64,000 nt of DNA from Chloroflexota bacterium (GCA_016875875.1 VGOP01000002.1:124001-188000), one strand, 5' to 3'. Positions 52,905 to 62,584 are shown, counted from the first letter of the stretch. Notes: generated from the sequence alone by a model not told the origin. Numbers and translations: made by a program.

Positions 52905-53275
52905 ATTTGTACTCCTCAAGGATATCTATGTATATCATAATATACGTTTCCGATTTGGTGAACCCCTCATTAGTCCTTTTTTAACTCATACTTTTGTACT
53001 GTGAACGTAGCTTCGCTAATCCACGGCAGATCCTTTTCATCCGCACATATCAGACGATGTACATCAATGCCTGTTTTATTACCTCTTCTTCTACTAGAAT
53101 CTTCAGCTCCTCTAATAATCGTCTATAGTGATACGAGTTAACAAGCAGATGTTATGTCTGTGCAGTGGCCTATATCAAAAGCAATGCAGCCGTGTAGATT
53201 GCGCTTAAGATATGTGGAAACTCAGTCCTCAAGCCTTGAAAGTTGTGTCATTTGTTTTGGACTTTGCGGACGGCT
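52905..53275. other. 371-base intergenic region
   Basis: No gene that I would call. Short overlapping open stretches on the minus strand between 52970 and 53130 look slightly protein-like but lack starts; see rejected items. AT-rich, no repeat family member seen. Confidence 0.4.
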
Positions 53276-54652
53276 TCATCGCACTTTGCCTCTTGCCAGC
53301 GAGGCAAAGATGCCGCCGAAGCATAGGGCGGCAAATATGATAAATGCCGTGTTCACGCTGCTCAGGAAAGCCGGATGATATTCCGGTGTGATTTGCACAT
53401 GGCCGATGTATACGGCGAATATCAGCATTACCATGCCCATGCCCATGCTGAACATCATCCCGAGCTGCCGCATCGTAGCCAGCGTTGCCGAGGCTACCCC
53501 GTAAAATCTCTTGTTAACAGAGCTCATAACCGCGTTTGTGTTGGGGGAGGTGAAGAGGGCGAAGCCGAAGCCGAGGGTTATTAAACCGGCTATGATGAAC
53601 CACAGGCTTGTTGTCTGGTCTAAGAAAATGAAGAAGATAAGGCCGATGACAGCTAGTCCCATACCTGCTGAAGACACAATTCGCGGCTCGATTTTGTCGG
53701 AAAGCCTACCGGCGAACGGCGAGAAGATAGCCTGCACCACGGGTGACGCTACCAGTACTAAGCCGGCGATTTGAGGGGTGAGACCTTTTATGTATTGGAG
53801 GTACAGGCTCAGGAGAAAGCCAACGGCGAACGTAGCGCTGTAATTGATTAATGCCGCCAGATTGGATAGTGCGAATACCGTGTTGTTCCTGAACAGGCTT
53901 ATATCAAGGACGGGGTTTTCCACTCTGTTTTCCCATTTAACGAAGGCTATGATTCCGAGGACACCAGCTAGAATTAGCCCGGCACCTGGCAGCTCTGGCA
54001 GCATGGTGAATCCATACATTATGGCTATAAGCATCAGGCTGTAGATTATGGAGCCAGCGATATCTAGTTTTTCCCCTCTCGCTTCAGCCCATTCGCCTTT
54101 CATTTTCCAGAAGACAAGAGCGATTATCAGTAAGCCCAGAGGTACATTTGCCCAGAAGATGCTTCTCCAGCCGAGGTATTGTGTTAATAGCCCTCCCACA
54201 AATGGACCTACTGAAAGTCCTGCATAGACAGCGGCAACATTTATGCCCAGGACTCTGCCTCTCTCCTCGGGAGGGAATACTGATGTTAGAATAGCCACGC
54301 CGGTACTGAAAATCATTGCCCCGCCTATTCCTTGTAAGACCCTAAAGGAGATGAGCATGGCCGCTGAAGTTGACACTGCCGAAAGAAGTGAGGCAGCAGT
54401 GTAGGTAAGCATGCCGTAGGTAAAGATTCGCTTCCTGCCATATATGTCGGCTATTCTGCCAAGAGGGACGAGGAACATGGCTGCTGACAGGATGTATGCC
54501 GTAGCCACCCAGCTCAGCATGATGGCGTCCATGGCTAATTCATCCCCAATTGAGGGGAGTCCAATGGCTATGGAGGAGCCCATGAAGGGGGTGAGGAAGG
54601 AGCCCACCGTAGTCACCAATAAAGCGGCTTGCCGACTTGGTGCCTTGTCCAT
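53276..54652 (-). CDS. MFS drug:H+ antiporter, DHA2 (EmrB/QacA) family
   Basis: 458 aa, about 14 helices. Motif A-like LGRIADIYGRKRIFTYG, motif C AVYAGLSVGPFVGGLL and the DHA2-type SSIAIGLPSIGDEL opening. Exports toxic compounds with proton import. ATG 54652 is chosen; 35 further codons upstream are open but read poorly as protein, and neither start has a strong ribosome binding site. Monocistronic, converging on no plus-strand gene within 300 bases. Confidence 0.88.
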   Translation of the reverse strand: MDKAPSRQAALLVTTVGSFLTPFMGSSIAIGLPSIGDELAMDAIMLSWVATAYILSAAMFLVPLGRIADIYGRKRIFTYGMLTYTAASLLSAVSTSAAMLISFRVLQGIGGAMIFSTGVAILTSVFPPEERGRVLGINVAAVYAGLSVGPFVGGLLTQYLGWRSIFWANVPLGLLIIALVFWKMKGEWAEARGEKLDIAGSIIYSLMLIAIMYGFTMLPELPGAGLILAGVLGIIAFVKWENRVENPVLDISLFRNNTVFALSNLAALINYSATFAVGFLLSLYLQYIKGLTPQIAGLVLVASPVVQAIFSPFAGRLSDKIEPRIVSSAGMGLAVIGLIFFIFLDQTTSLWFIIAGLITLGFGFALFTSPNTNAVMSSVNKRFYGVASATLATMRQLGMMFSMGMGMVMLIFAVYIGHVQITPEYHPAFLSSVNTAFIIFAALCFGGIFASLARGKVR

Positions 54653-54795
54653 GCCTGTCTCAGATTCTCGAATTTGTGTAAACTTGCCAATTCTACCACT
54701 TGTTGCCTTTGGTGTGAAGGCGAGATTTGCTTGGCCTGAAATTGGCAATATGAACACAAGAGAATAACATTAATGGAGAGGTTTTTATAAGCGGA

Positions 54796-54870
54796 ATTTA
54801 AAGGGGCGAAGCCCCTTTAATAATTTTCTTCCCTCTCCCCTTATGAAGGGGAGAGGGATAAAGGGTGAGG
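54796..54870. repeat. Two adjacent perfect hairpins
   Basis: TTAAAGGGGCGAAGCCCCTT followed by TAA is a nine-base stem; next comes CCCTCTCCCC-TTATGA-AGGGGAGAGGG, another long stem. The second is a very widespread GC-rich repeat type. They occupy the 303-base spacer between divergent genes. Confidence 0.65.
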
Positions 54871-54955
54871 GGTTGGTAGGAATCCCATTAGTGACAACCT
54901 AGGTGTCACTGGTGTATGCTATTAGGGAATCTGACGGAAGGGTAAGGCGCAGGCT

Positions 54956-55453
54956 ATGAGACGGTCAGCTGAAGCCTATCTCGATATAGAGACCACCGGT
55001 TTATTACCTGGTTACGACTACATAACTGTGATAGGCGTGCTCCGTTGCGATGGCGGAAATAATGAACTCGTTCAGTTGGTAGGCGATGAGGTCACCAGGG
55101 GCAATCTCATCACCGCCCTTAGGAACGTAGAAACCGTCTATACCTATAACGGCAGAAGATTTGATATTCGTTTCATTGCCGCGTCTCTTGGCATGAACCT
55201 CGACACTCAATACGACCATCACGACCTGATGTATGATTGCTGGAGATGCGGCTTATATGGTGGCTTGAAACTGGTTGAGCGACGGCTAGGCATCCCCCGG
55301 CAGCTCCAGGGCGTCAACGGATATGAGGCAGTACGATTATGGTGGAGTTACCTCAAGGGCGGCAACCAGAGCGCCTTGAAGCTTCTACTGAAGTATAACA
55401 GAGAAGATGTGGTGAACCTCAAAGTGCTGAGAGACAGGCTGAATTCGTTCTGA
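54956..55453 (+). CDS. DEDD-type 3'-5' exonuclease, RNase H-like (YprB-type)
   Basis: 165 aa. RNase_H_2 (PF13482) fold with the four acidic metal ligands: Asp and Glu in AYLDIETTGL, Asp in YNGRRFDIRFI, and Asp in KYNREDVVNLKVL. VERRLGIPRQLQGVNGYEAV follows the family. Cleaves single-stranded DNA or RNA from the 3' end. ATG 54956, GGTAAGGCG upstream. Isolated gene. Confidence 0.88.
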   Translation: MRRSAEAYLDIETTGLLPGYDYITVIGVLRCDGGNNELVQLVGDEVTRGNLITALRNVETVYTYNGRRFDIRFIAASLGMNLDTQYDHHDLMYDCWRCGLYGGLKLVERRLGIPRQLQGVNGYEAVRLWWSYLKGGNQSALKLLLKYNREDVVNLKVLRDRLNSF

Positions 55454-55603
55454 GGATTGCCTCTGCAATGGTGTGGCTGGTTCTCTAAAGCGCTGCGAAG
55501 CCCGAAATCCTGATATTTAAATTCTAAGCAAATTCCAAGATTCTAATTTGCTTTACAATATCCCATTTGCCAGTGTGAGCTAAGCCTGGCTGGCAAAACA
55601 TGT

Positions 55604-56008
55604 CTAACGTGAGCCGAGCTTGGCGGGTCTCCAGAGAATAAGGGAAATTACCATTACTGCTATTCCAGTCACCATGGCAATGGTCAAGGCATATTCAGGC
55701 ACCTCCATTCCGGTCACATTGAATATGGCAGTTGCCAGAAGCGACCTGGTTCGCAACCAGCTTTCGCTGGTGTCATAAAACATTCTCAGCTTATATTCTA
55801 AGTCGGTTATAGGACAGGACTTCAATATCCCCGTCGACAGTGCCACCTGCAAGCCCACTGCCAGGGCAACGAAAACCCAATAGAATATCTTCCAATTGCG
55901 ACGTGTTTTGAAGAAGCCTATGGCTAAAAGCACCACCGAAACAGCAAAGAAGCTTATCAGGGAAAGGTGTAGCCCTGTAACTACATCGGCAAGAATCTTC
56001 CAGTGCAT
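55604..56008 (-). CDS. DUF2784 membrane protein
   Basis: 134 aa, four helices. Matches DUF2784: LADVVTGLHLSLISFFAVSV, WKIFYWVFVALAVGLQ, and the hallmark SCPITDLEYKLR. No function known. Start ATG 56008, no strong ribosome binding site. Isolated. Confidence 0.82.
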   Translation of the reverse strand: MHWKILADVVTGLHLSLISFFAVSVVLLAIGFFKTRRNWKIFYWVFVALAVGLQVALSTGILKSCPITDLEYKLRMFYDTSESWLRTRSLLATAIFNVTGMEVPEYALTIAMVTGIAVMVISLILWRPAKLGSR

Positions 56009-56126
56009 TATATGCCAGCCAGATTTTCGGCGAGTATACTTTACGTTCAGTTCTGTGTCAATCTTGGGTAGTGGTCAATTTGGACATAGTGTTAGGGCTA
56101 ATAAGAACAGATGTGTTGGAAAAAAC

Positions 56127-56155
56127 TTGACAACGCATAGCGTATATGCTATACT
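56127..56155 (+). promoter_or_regulatory. Orphan strong promoter with internal dyad
   Basis: TTGACA (56127-56132), 17 bases, TATACT (56150-56155), with ATAGC-N6-GCTAT in the spacer and -10. No plus-strand gene follows: it points into the 3' end of the DUF3800 gene. It may yield an antisense or small RNA, or be the remnant of a lost operon. Confidence 0.65.
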
Positions 56156-56212
56156 TACCGCTAGTAATAAGACTGTTGGAGTCCGAAGGTCGCCTTAATT
56201 GGCGGCAGTAGT

Positions 56213-57004
56213 CTACGAGCTATGGGATCCTTCGGGCTTTGTTTTTGCCTCCATTTGATTTAACCATTCATATTCTTTCTTCAAATTGAGTAATTCATTA
56301 TCATCGGCATGCAAAAATTTGAAGCCATAGGAAAATAGATTACCGCCCCTGCGATAGAAGCGCTTGCATAAACTGAGAATATATCGCGGTTCAATAAATC
56401 CCAACTCGCTGTATTCTAACCCGTCATTAGCTGCACCACAGATGCAATCAGATGCCTGCAATAGCAGACTTTGCCGTTTCTGCATTATTTTATAATTTCC
56501 CCAATCCAAATTGTTCCAAGATATTTGTGTTTCGGGTATTCCTTGAGATAAAGAGGATAAATAATCAGTCATCCCCTTATAGCTAATGTTAGACCGGTAT
56601 TCGAAGGTCGGGACGACTTTCTCGTTTCCATTATCACGAGCATACCATGTTAGCCTTTCAAGTAAAAGTCTTACCGAATAGAAATACATGGCGCACTTCT
56701 GTTTTAAACCCTTTGCCTCAACAATATAGGGATGGGTTTTATCTGTTGTAATAAGTATGTAAAGCCATTTTTCTGTTAATAATTCTTTACATACGTATAA
56801 TTTCTTATCATGTTTTTTGATATCTCGCCAGTGTAATGGTTGGTCTTCTCTCAAGTTAAACCTATTTCTAATCCTAGTAACCATTGAGCGGGCTTGTTCT
56901 TGTAGTGAATCGTGAACGACAAGTGCTCCCACAGTAAACCACCTGGAACCACCGCAGGTTATGCCCTCATCCCCACTTTCGTCTATGTAGCAGTTGAATG
57001 CCAT
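56213..57004 (-). CDS. DUF3800 protein
   Basis: 263 aa. RNase H-like fold of DUF3800: CYIDESGDEGI with the first acidic cluster, FTVGALVVHD, DQPLHWRDIKKHDK, LLITTDK-like LITTDKTHP, and LLLQASDCICGAA near the end. Often in mobile or defence islands, biochemical role unknown. Codon use is AT-rich against the neighbours, consistent with transfer. Its promoter places transcription start at or just before ATG 57004. Lone gene. Confidence 0.85.
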   Translation of the reverse strand: MAFNCYIDESGDEGITCGGSRWFTVGALVVHDSLQEQARSMVTRIRNRFNLREDQPLHWRDIKKHDKKLYVCKELLTEKWLYILITTDKTHPYIVEAKGLKQKCAMYFYSVRLLLERLTWYARDNGNEKVVPTFEYRSNISYKGMTDYLSSLSQGIPETQISWNNLDWGNYKIMQKRQSLLLQASDCICGAANDGLEYSELGFIEPRYILSLCKRFYRRGGNLFSYGFKFLHADDNELLNLKKEYEWLNQMEAKTKPEGSHSS

Positions 57005-57010
57005 ACGAAC

Positions 57011-57039
57011 ATTATAAGTGCTAATTTTTGTACATTCAA
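57011..57039 (-). promoter_or_regulatory. Promoter of DUF3800, leaderless geometry
   Basis: Minus strand TTGAAT (57034-57039), 17 bases, TATAAT (57011-57016). The ATG at 57004 starts six bases after the -10, so the mRNA should have almost no leader. Confidence 0.75.
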
Positions 57040-57135
57040 TATTATCATTGGGTAGTGGGTCAAAACATGAGTCATGGTGGTATAATATTAAGCTCGTGCG
57101 CTGAGCATCTTTAGAAATGAAAAAGGATAGTTATT

Positions 57136-58434
57136 TTGGCAGCTGAGACGAAAACAAAGGGCTTCTATGGGTGGTGGTTAATATTCTTCCTTTGGGTTGT
57201 TTATACCATCCCCATCGGTTTTGCCTTCTACAGCCCGGCGGTGCTCTATCCGTTTATGATTGAGGAGATGGGATGGTCGAGGGGAGAAACAATGATAGGC
57301 GCTACTGCCTTAATGTTTCTCTTTGGCCTCACTGGCCCACTGGCTGCCTGGATGATTGGCCGTTTCGGAGCGCGTGTTACCCTGGCTATCGGCGGAACCA
57401 TTGTGACCATGGCTACATTTCTCATGGGCTTGATAGGCCACATCTACTCAATGTACCTCGTTCTGTCTCTATTTGTTGGCTTGGGGGCAGCGCTTGCCTC
57501 GATGATTCCGGTTCAAACGGTGATCGTCGCTTGGTTTAGTGCCCGCCGTGCCATGGCTATGGGCCTGGTAATGGGAGGTGGAGCTATTGGTGGTTTTTTG
57601 GCGCCTCAAATAATAAGTGTGGCGGTTGAGGCTGGCGGTGGAAACTGGCGCGTTGGCTGGTTTATTATCGCCTTGGCTTCAATAATCGGGATAGTTGTGG
57701 CTATGCTTACGGTGCGAAACCAGCCATCTGATGTAGGTCAACATCCTCATGGGCTGGCTCCGCATGAAGCGGAGGCAGCAGTAAGCGATACCACTCGGGC
57801 GACGCGAACATATCGCACCCCCGTTGATTGGACTTTGCGCGATGCTCTAAAGGCGCCAACGTTATGGCTTTTAGTGGTTGCTGTGGTGTGCAGTTTCTTT
57901 CTGTGGCAGGTGATTGTCACTCAGGGACCTCTCCACTTGCAAGACCGTGGTTTTGACCCGGCCATGGCGGCCTTCTTCTACAGTTTGGCTATCGGCTTGA
58001 GCATTGTGGGGCGTTTCACTACTGCCGCTCTGGGTGACATTATCGAGCCACGCTTCCTTTTTGCCTTCGGTGCTTTTTGCGTTCTGCTGGGAGGGTTTCT
58101 GTTCTGGTTCGTCTCGCCCGAGGCTATGTGGACGGCTTATCTATACCCGCTGCTGGCCGGTTTTGGCTTCGGGCTAGCCTATATCTGTGTCCCCACTATT
58201 ATTGGTAACTATTTGGGGGCCACGGCCTTCGCAAACATTAATGGAGTGGTTTCGCCTATTTCGATGTCGTTTCAAGCCATGGCTGCGCCTCTGGCAGGGT
58301 TTGTTTATGACCTCCAAGGCACCTATTTCACAATCATGGTCATCTCTTGGATAGCAGGAGCCATTGGCTTTGTAGCTATTTTCCTGTGTACGCCACCAAA
58401 ACCAAAGATAGACACGAATGTTGGCTCAGTCTAG
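57136..58434 (+). CDS. MFS transporter, oxalate/formate-antiporter-like (OFA) type
   Basis: 432 aa, twelve helices. FYGWWLIFFLWVVYTIPIGF opening, GPLAAWMIGRFGARVTLAIG (loop 2-3), AMGLVMGGGAIGGFLAPQII and a second-half FTTAALGDIIEPRFLF. The central loop (about 198-230) is cytosolic. Exchanges small carboxylates, but the substrate is unknown. Start TTG 57136 with AAGGA upstream. Confidence 0.85.
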   Translation: MAAETKTKGFYGWWLIFFLWVVYTIPIGFAFYSPAVLYPFMIEEMGWSRGETMIGATALMFLFGLTGPLAAWMIGRFGARVTLAIGGTIVTMATFLMGLIGHIYSMYLVLSLFVGLGAALASMIPVQTVIVAWFSARRAMAMGLVMGGGAIGGFLAPQIISVAVEAGGGNWRVGWFIIALASIIGIVVAMLTVRNQPSDVGQHPHGLAPHEAEAAVSDTTRATRTYRTPVDWTLRDALKAPTLWLLVVAVVCSFFLWQVIVTQGPLHLQDRGFDPAMAAFFYSLAIGLSIVGRFTTAALGDIIEPRFLFAFGAFCVLLGGFLFWFVSPEAMWTAYLYPLLAGFGFGLAYICVPTIIGNYLGATAFANINGVVSPISMSFQAMAAPLAGFVYDLQGTYFTIMVISWIAGAIGFVAIFLCTPPKPKIDTNVGSV

Positions 58435-58443
58435 ACAGCGTGT

Positions 58444-59529
58444 CTATAACCAGGCTCTTAATCGTCTGAAGGCAGCTATTTTCTCCTGGTCACCAACTTT
58501 GGCCTTTTCCAGAGCTTTATGCAGGATTTCGATGCTTCTATCGTAGGTTTTCCTGTCCACAGGATAAGGGTGACCATCTTTGCCGCCGTGGGCGAAGCTG
58601 TAGCGGGCTGGGTCACGAAGGCTGACCGGTACATCGTAGATAAGCTCTGAGATCAGGCTGAGGGCGCGGATAGTTTTTGGGCCGACACCTTCTAAGCTCA
58701 GTAGATTCTCGAAGTTGTCGGGTTTATGCTCATAGGTGATAAGAAGGGTCTTATGTAGACGGTCGGGATGGATATCATCGAGGCTGAGGTGATGGCGAGA
58801 TGGCAGGTCTAGGGTCTTGAGTCTCTTTAACTGGCTGATGAGTACCTCTGGTTTTTCCTCAAGTGTGATCTGGGTGATGGTGTCCCGTGCCGGTTGGCTC
58901 TCAGCGGCTACTAGATTTAAGGCTGTGCCTTTAGCCTGTGAGCAGATGGCAGAATGGGGTTCGCAGACAAAATCGGTTATTTTTTCGCCCAGCCAGTGAT
59001 AGCGGCGGGCGTAGCGATTGTTTTCATTCATCCCCTGCTGGACTACCGACCATGAACCATCGGCGGTGAAGAGGAAGGTATGGTGGTATAGTTGATAGCC
59101 GTCTTGAAGTGCTGAGTTATCAACCTTGGCTGCCATACGGCTGGCATAGACCAGGGTTGATGGGTTTGACTTTAAGAGATGACCGTAGTTCTCTATTTCA
59201 GCTGGAGTTTTCCGCGATGTTCTGCCCTTGCCGCCGGCGATGAATAAGCCCAGGTCGGTTTCCAGCCCTCTTATCCCTTCCTTGAGGGCACCGCATGCTG
59301 TGGTGGTGACGCCGCTGGAGTGCCAGTCGTAACCTAGGACGCAACCGAAGGCTTGAAACCAGAAAGGGTCTGACAGGCGGCGGAGCATCTCATTAGGACC
59401 GAACTCGGTGGTGATGGCGATGGTGATTTCCCGAGCCAGCTTGGTCATGCGGTCGAATAGCCACCGCGGCGCTTTGCCGTAGTGCAAAGGCAGATTGGCA
59501 ATTCCAGTTCGTTGTGCCGAGTTGGTCAT
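58444..59529 (-). CDS. DUF763 protein
   Basis: 361 aa, DUF763 (PF05559): GIANLPLHYGKAPRWLFDRM, VLGYDWHSSGVTTTACGALK, GGKGRTSRKTP and LLSLEGVGPKTIRALSLISE, a helix-hairpin-helix that points to nucleic-acid binding. The family is found in archaea and some anaerobic bacteria, function unknown. The start overlaps the arsM stop by four bases (ATGA), so it is translated with arsM. Confidence 0.88.
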   Translation of the reverse strand: MTNSAQRTGIANLPLHYGKAPRWLFDRMTKLAREITIAITTEFGPNEMLRRLSDPFWFQAFGCVLGYDWHSSGVTTTACGALKEGIRGLETDLGLFIAGGKGRTSRKTPAEIENYGHLLKSNPSTLVYASRMAAKVDNSALQDGYQLYHHTFLFTADGSWSVVQQGMNENNRYARRYHWLGEKITDFVCEPHSAICSQAKGTALNLVAAESQPARDTITQITLEEKPEVLISQLKRLKTLDLPSRHHLSLDDIHPDRLHKTLLITYEHKPDNFENLLSLEGVGPKTIRALSLISELIYDVPVSLRDPARYSFAHGGKDGHPYPVDRKTYDRSIEILHKALEKAKVGDQEKIAAFRRLRAWL

Positions 59530-60359
59530 TTGCCCGGTTTTATTGCATGGACCTTTAGGCTTCTAATTGAGCTGCCTAGCTTTTTAAGATCATCTCTGGG
59601 GATAGCTAGGTCAGTAATTAGTGTCTGTAATGTCGGGTCGTTTAGTGCGTAATCAGTAGGGAAAGATGTCTCATCAACTATATTTACTCGCTTGAACCCC
59701 GCTGCCTTGACAGCCTCTAAATATTTATCCTTCATTTCAGCGCCAGACACACAGCCGATGTAAGCAGCCACAGAGTTCTTTATCGAATCCGGAAGTTCTC
59801 TCATCAAAACTATATCTGAGACCATCAATCTGCCACCCGGCTTCAACACTCTGAATGCATCTTGGAAGACCCTTTCTTTTTCCGGCGATAGGTTGATGAC
59901 GCAGTTGGAGATAATTACATCGGCATAATTATTAGCCACGGGCAGGTTTTCAATTTCGCCCAGCCGGAACTCCACGTTTCCGTAGCCGCCTTTCTGGGCG
60001 TTTTCTCGGGCTTTTTCGACCATCTCCGGCGTCATATCCACGCCGATAACCTTGCCCGTTTTGCCTACTTTGTTAGCCGCCAAGAAACAGTCGAAACCGG
60101 TGCCTGAGCCAAGGTCGAGTACAACCTCACCTTCCTTCAAAGAAGCTAGTGCTACTGGGTTGCCACAGCCAAGGCCTAAATTAGCTCCCTCTGGAACTGA
60201 CTGTATATCCTCGTCGGTATAGCCTATCATCTTGCTCATATTTGTGGCTATGTTGGTTGTGCCACAGCACGGATTCTGTGGAGCACAACAAGAACTGCCG
60301 CTTTTGGCAACTTGGGCATAGCCCTCCCGAACGACTTTTTTGACCTCTTCTTTTTTCAT
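59526..60359 (-). CDS. arsM: Arsenite S-adenosylmethionine methyltransferase ArsM
   Basis: 277 aa. SAM site VLDLGSGTGFDCFLA and VIGVDMTPEM. The arsenic-binding cysteines fit ArsM: Cys near 62 (GLGCGNP), Cys in ISNCVINLSP, and Cys in YIGCVSGA, plus an extra N-terminal cluster SSCCAPQNPCCG. Adds methyl groups to As(III). GGAGG upstream of ATG 60359. Coupled with DUF763 downstream; part of the arsR-led unit. Confidence 0.93.
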   Translation of the reverse strand: MKKEEVKKVVREGYAQVAKSGSSCCAPQNPCCGTTNIATNMSKMIGYTDEDIQSVPEGANLGLGCGNPVALASLKEGEVVLDLGSGTGFDCFLAANKVGKTGKVIGVDMTPEMVEKARENAQKGGYGNVEFRLGEIENLPVANNYADVIISNCVINLSPEKERVFQDAFRVLKPGGRLMVSDIVLMRELPDSIKNSVAAYIGCVSGAEMKDKYLEAVKAAGFKRVNIVDETSFPTDYALNDPTLQTLITDLAIPRDDLKKLGSSIRSLKVHAIKPGK

Positions 60360-60447
60360 TTTCTGACCTCCTATCTAGATAAAATTAGTATTATGATTTC
60401 CCCTTTTGTTTGCTTTCTACCCTAACTGGGCAGTGATACTGCTACCG

Positions 60448-61152
60448 TCAGCCTCCAGGACCACAGGAGCCGGAGTTGGAGGGAGGGCATGGGGGAATAA
60501 TGATTACTGGCATAAATGGTTCCTTTACCGAAAACTGGCCGCTAAGGTCACCAATGGTAACCACGTAAGTCCCAGGTAAATCTCTGGATATTTTGAAGAC
60601 CAGCATACAATCAGCCCCGGCAGGTATAGTCAGTTTCTCAGTCTGGTTTGTGACGCCGTCTATCTTCAATTCAGCAGTGTAGCTGCTCTGAGTACCACCT
60701 ACGTTGACTATTTTGGCGGTGATAATTATATTCCTCCCGCTGTCAACCTCAGTTGGGTTGATCTCCAGGTTAGAAAGACGAAATTCCGCAGGTAAAGGCT
60801 TTTCGACCACGAGGGTTGATTCCATGCTTCCAACCGAGATTCTATAGGTTCCAGCCTGGCTTCTGGTAAGCGTGAAGGTTATTAACTCTGTGGCTCCGGG
60901 GGCAAGTGCAACGCTTTTCCTATCATCCGCTACGCCGTTGACCATCAAAGGCACGTTGTACGTATCCGTTTCGGCGTTGTTGTTTCTAACCTCAACCTCA
61001 ACGGTGGCTTTCTCACCGGTGGTAATCTTTGCTGGTGTAACGTCTAGAGACAATACTTCGAAGCCGGGCTGAGCCTCAACGCAGGCCTGCAGGAACATCA
61101 GCATTGTCATCAGCGCAAGTAAGCATATCGTGCCAATGGTTTTTTCCTTCAT
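60448..61152 (-). CDS. Two-domain CARDB-type lipoprotein
   Basis: 234 aa from ATG 61152; 15 codons upstream are also open. Signal peptide with lipobox MLMFLQAC. Two repeats of a CARDB/Ig-like domain: VLSLDVTPAKITTGEKATVE and LSNLEINPTEVDSGRNIIIT, each ending in a GTYRISVG or GTYVVTIGD strand. Ends in IIIPPCPPSNSGSCGPGG, a cysteine/glycine tail. Outer-surface binding protein; its place next to arsM suggests a role with arsenic. Confidence 0.8.
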   Translation of the reverse strand: MKEKTIGTICLLALMTMLMFLQACVEAQPGFEVLSLDVTPAKITTGEKATVEVEVRNNNAETDTYNVPLMVNGVADDRKSVALAPGATELITFTLTRSQAGTYRISVGSMESTLVVEKPLPAEFRLSNLEINPTEVDSGRNIIITAKIVNVGGTQSSYTAELKIDGVTNQTEKLTIPAGADCMLVFKISRDLPGTYVVTIGDLSGQFSVKEPFMPVIIIPPCPPSNSGSCGPGG

Positions 61153-61223
61153 AGTCGGCAGACATATATTTGTTAGCGAACTCAATTCAGTTGCCATAGA
61201 AGACTTCCATAATGATTAGCATT

Positions 61224-61925
61224 TTAAAGTGTTAGAATCAGCCAGAAGCCTGCAGCTATCAGCAGGATGCCAGATGCGATGCGAATCGGCCCGGCAACCT
61301 TGTTGGCAATTCCGGTCAATCTACCGAATCCTATACCTAATATAGCTGCTACCATAGGTAGGCTATACCCAATGGCGAACACGGCCAGTATCAGGGCACC
61401 CCATCCTCCCTGTCCTTTTAATACAGATAAGCCGAGAACCACTGGTAGTATCATCGGGCCGCAGCATGCCATGGTATAGGTTATACTGGCACCGCCGACA
61501 CCCAATCCCATAACCGAAGCCCCTACAAAGCCCCGTGGGAGATTCCTTTTAACCGGGCTGAATGATGGGATGTGGAAGGGAAGAAGGTTAAGTGCTGCAA
61601 ACCCGAAGAAAATCGTAATGACGGCAATCAGTATCTTGCCGTATAAACCGAATATGCTTCCTGCCACCTGCCCAATGTAACCGACAAGCCAGCCGGCTGC
61701 TGATAGGGTAAGGACTGTTCCTAGCATAAAGAAACCGGCTATTACCAGGATGTCCCTTTTCTCTGGCTGTTCCTGGGAGCCGGCATATCCGATGACCGCA
61801 GCTATCAACGGAACACTGCAGCCAATACAACCGACTGCAGTGATCACTCCCAGCAGAAACCCTGCAGGCAGCACTAAAAAGCCGAATTCAGGTGCACTGA
61901 AGACCTGTTTAATCCATTCTTCCAT
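61224..61925 (-). CDS. CcdA/DsbD-like transmembrane thiol transporter
   Basis: 233 aa from ATG 61925, six or seven helices. The redox cysteines lie in AVGCIGCSVPLI and TMACCGPMILP, the CcdA-type pair that carries electrons across the membrane. Additional Cys beside each may bind metal. Next to a thioredoxin-like membrane protein (five bases between genes), the usual partner. Here the electrons may keep the arsenic pathway thiols reduced. Confidence 0.85.
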   Translation of the reverse strand: MEEWIKQVFSAPEFGFLVLPAGFLLGVITAVGCIGCSVPLIAAVIGYAGSQEQPEKRDILVIAGFFMLGTVLTLSAAGWLVGYIGQVAGSIFGLYGKILIAVITIFFGFAALNLLPFHIPSFSPVKRNLPRGFVGASVMGLGVGGASITYTMACCGPMILPVVLGLSVLKGQGGWGALILAVFAIGYSLPMVAAILGIGFGRLTGIANKVAGPIRIASGILLIAAGFWLILTL

Positions 61926-61930
61926 GGTAA

Positions 61931-62584
61931 CTACTTTCCGGAGCAACAACCAGAGGAGCCACCTGGCGCACAAACAGGTTGGGTAACCACCACATATGTC
62001 TGCAGAAGCTTTCCTTCCGTGATGTCGCCGGTAATAATCGCTCCGTTGCCGCTGGTGCTCATGACCAGAACCGCCGGTAACTCGGCAATAGCCAAGCGCT
62101 CCGTCGTGGTTGAGAACTCGGGGTCGCTGGCGCTCAATGTGAAAGTCCCGACACTTGTATGTCTGGCCTCGATTTTTACTGTGGCGTCGGAAATCCGGTC
62201 GGCAAGTGTTTTAGTTGAATCGCCATCACTTCCTGGCAGAACCACGAAAATTAAATCATGGTTAGTGAATATGGCATTGAGCTCTTGGACCCAAGCCAGG
62301 TCGCCAATGCCCAGTGTAGATGCGGCATTGCAGACAGTATTGGATGCTATTTGCGGTATGCCACTCTTATCCAATGGGGTGCTTGAAGCATTGATATGCC
62401 GCGTTACGATGGAATAGGTTGTCGCACTTATAACCATGAGCATTCCTAAGGCAAAGACGGCAATCTTCCACCATTGTTTCTTGCTCGGTGGTTGCTGCTT
62501 AGTACTATCCGCCAGAGACGGACAACATCCCTTTTGGTCGCAACAATCTGCCTTTCGCATCTTTTCAGAGCCTTTATCGCTCAT
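61931..62584 (-). CDS. Membrane-anchored thioredoxin-like protein with Cys-rich ends
   Basis: 217 aa. N-terminal cluster ADCCDQKGCCPSL in the cytosolic part, one helix (about 37-60, WWKIAVFALGMLMVISATTY), then an extracytoplasmic alpha/beta domain of thioredoxin-like pattern with ELPAVLVMST (cis-Pro). It lacks CxxC at the usual site. Ends VTQPVCAPGGSSGCCSGK. GGAGG seven bases before ATG 62584. Partner of the CcdA-like gene. Confidence 0.7.
   Translation of the reverse strand: MSDKGSEKMRKADCCDQKGCCPSLADSTKQQPPSKKQWWKIAVFALGMLMVISATTYSIVTRHINASSTPLDKSGIPQIASNTVCNAASTLGIGDLAWVQELNAIFTNHDLIFVVLPGSDGDSTKTLADRISDATVKIEARHTSVGTFTLSASDPEFSTTTERLAIAELPAVLVMSTSGNGAIITGDITEGKLLQTYVVVTQPVCAPGGSSGCCSGK

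Noticed and set aside
52970-53130. Minus-strand open stretch ending WISEATFTVQKYELKKD
   Set aside because: No start codon or ribosome binding site and bounded by stops; could be a decayed gene end, but I cannot show it.
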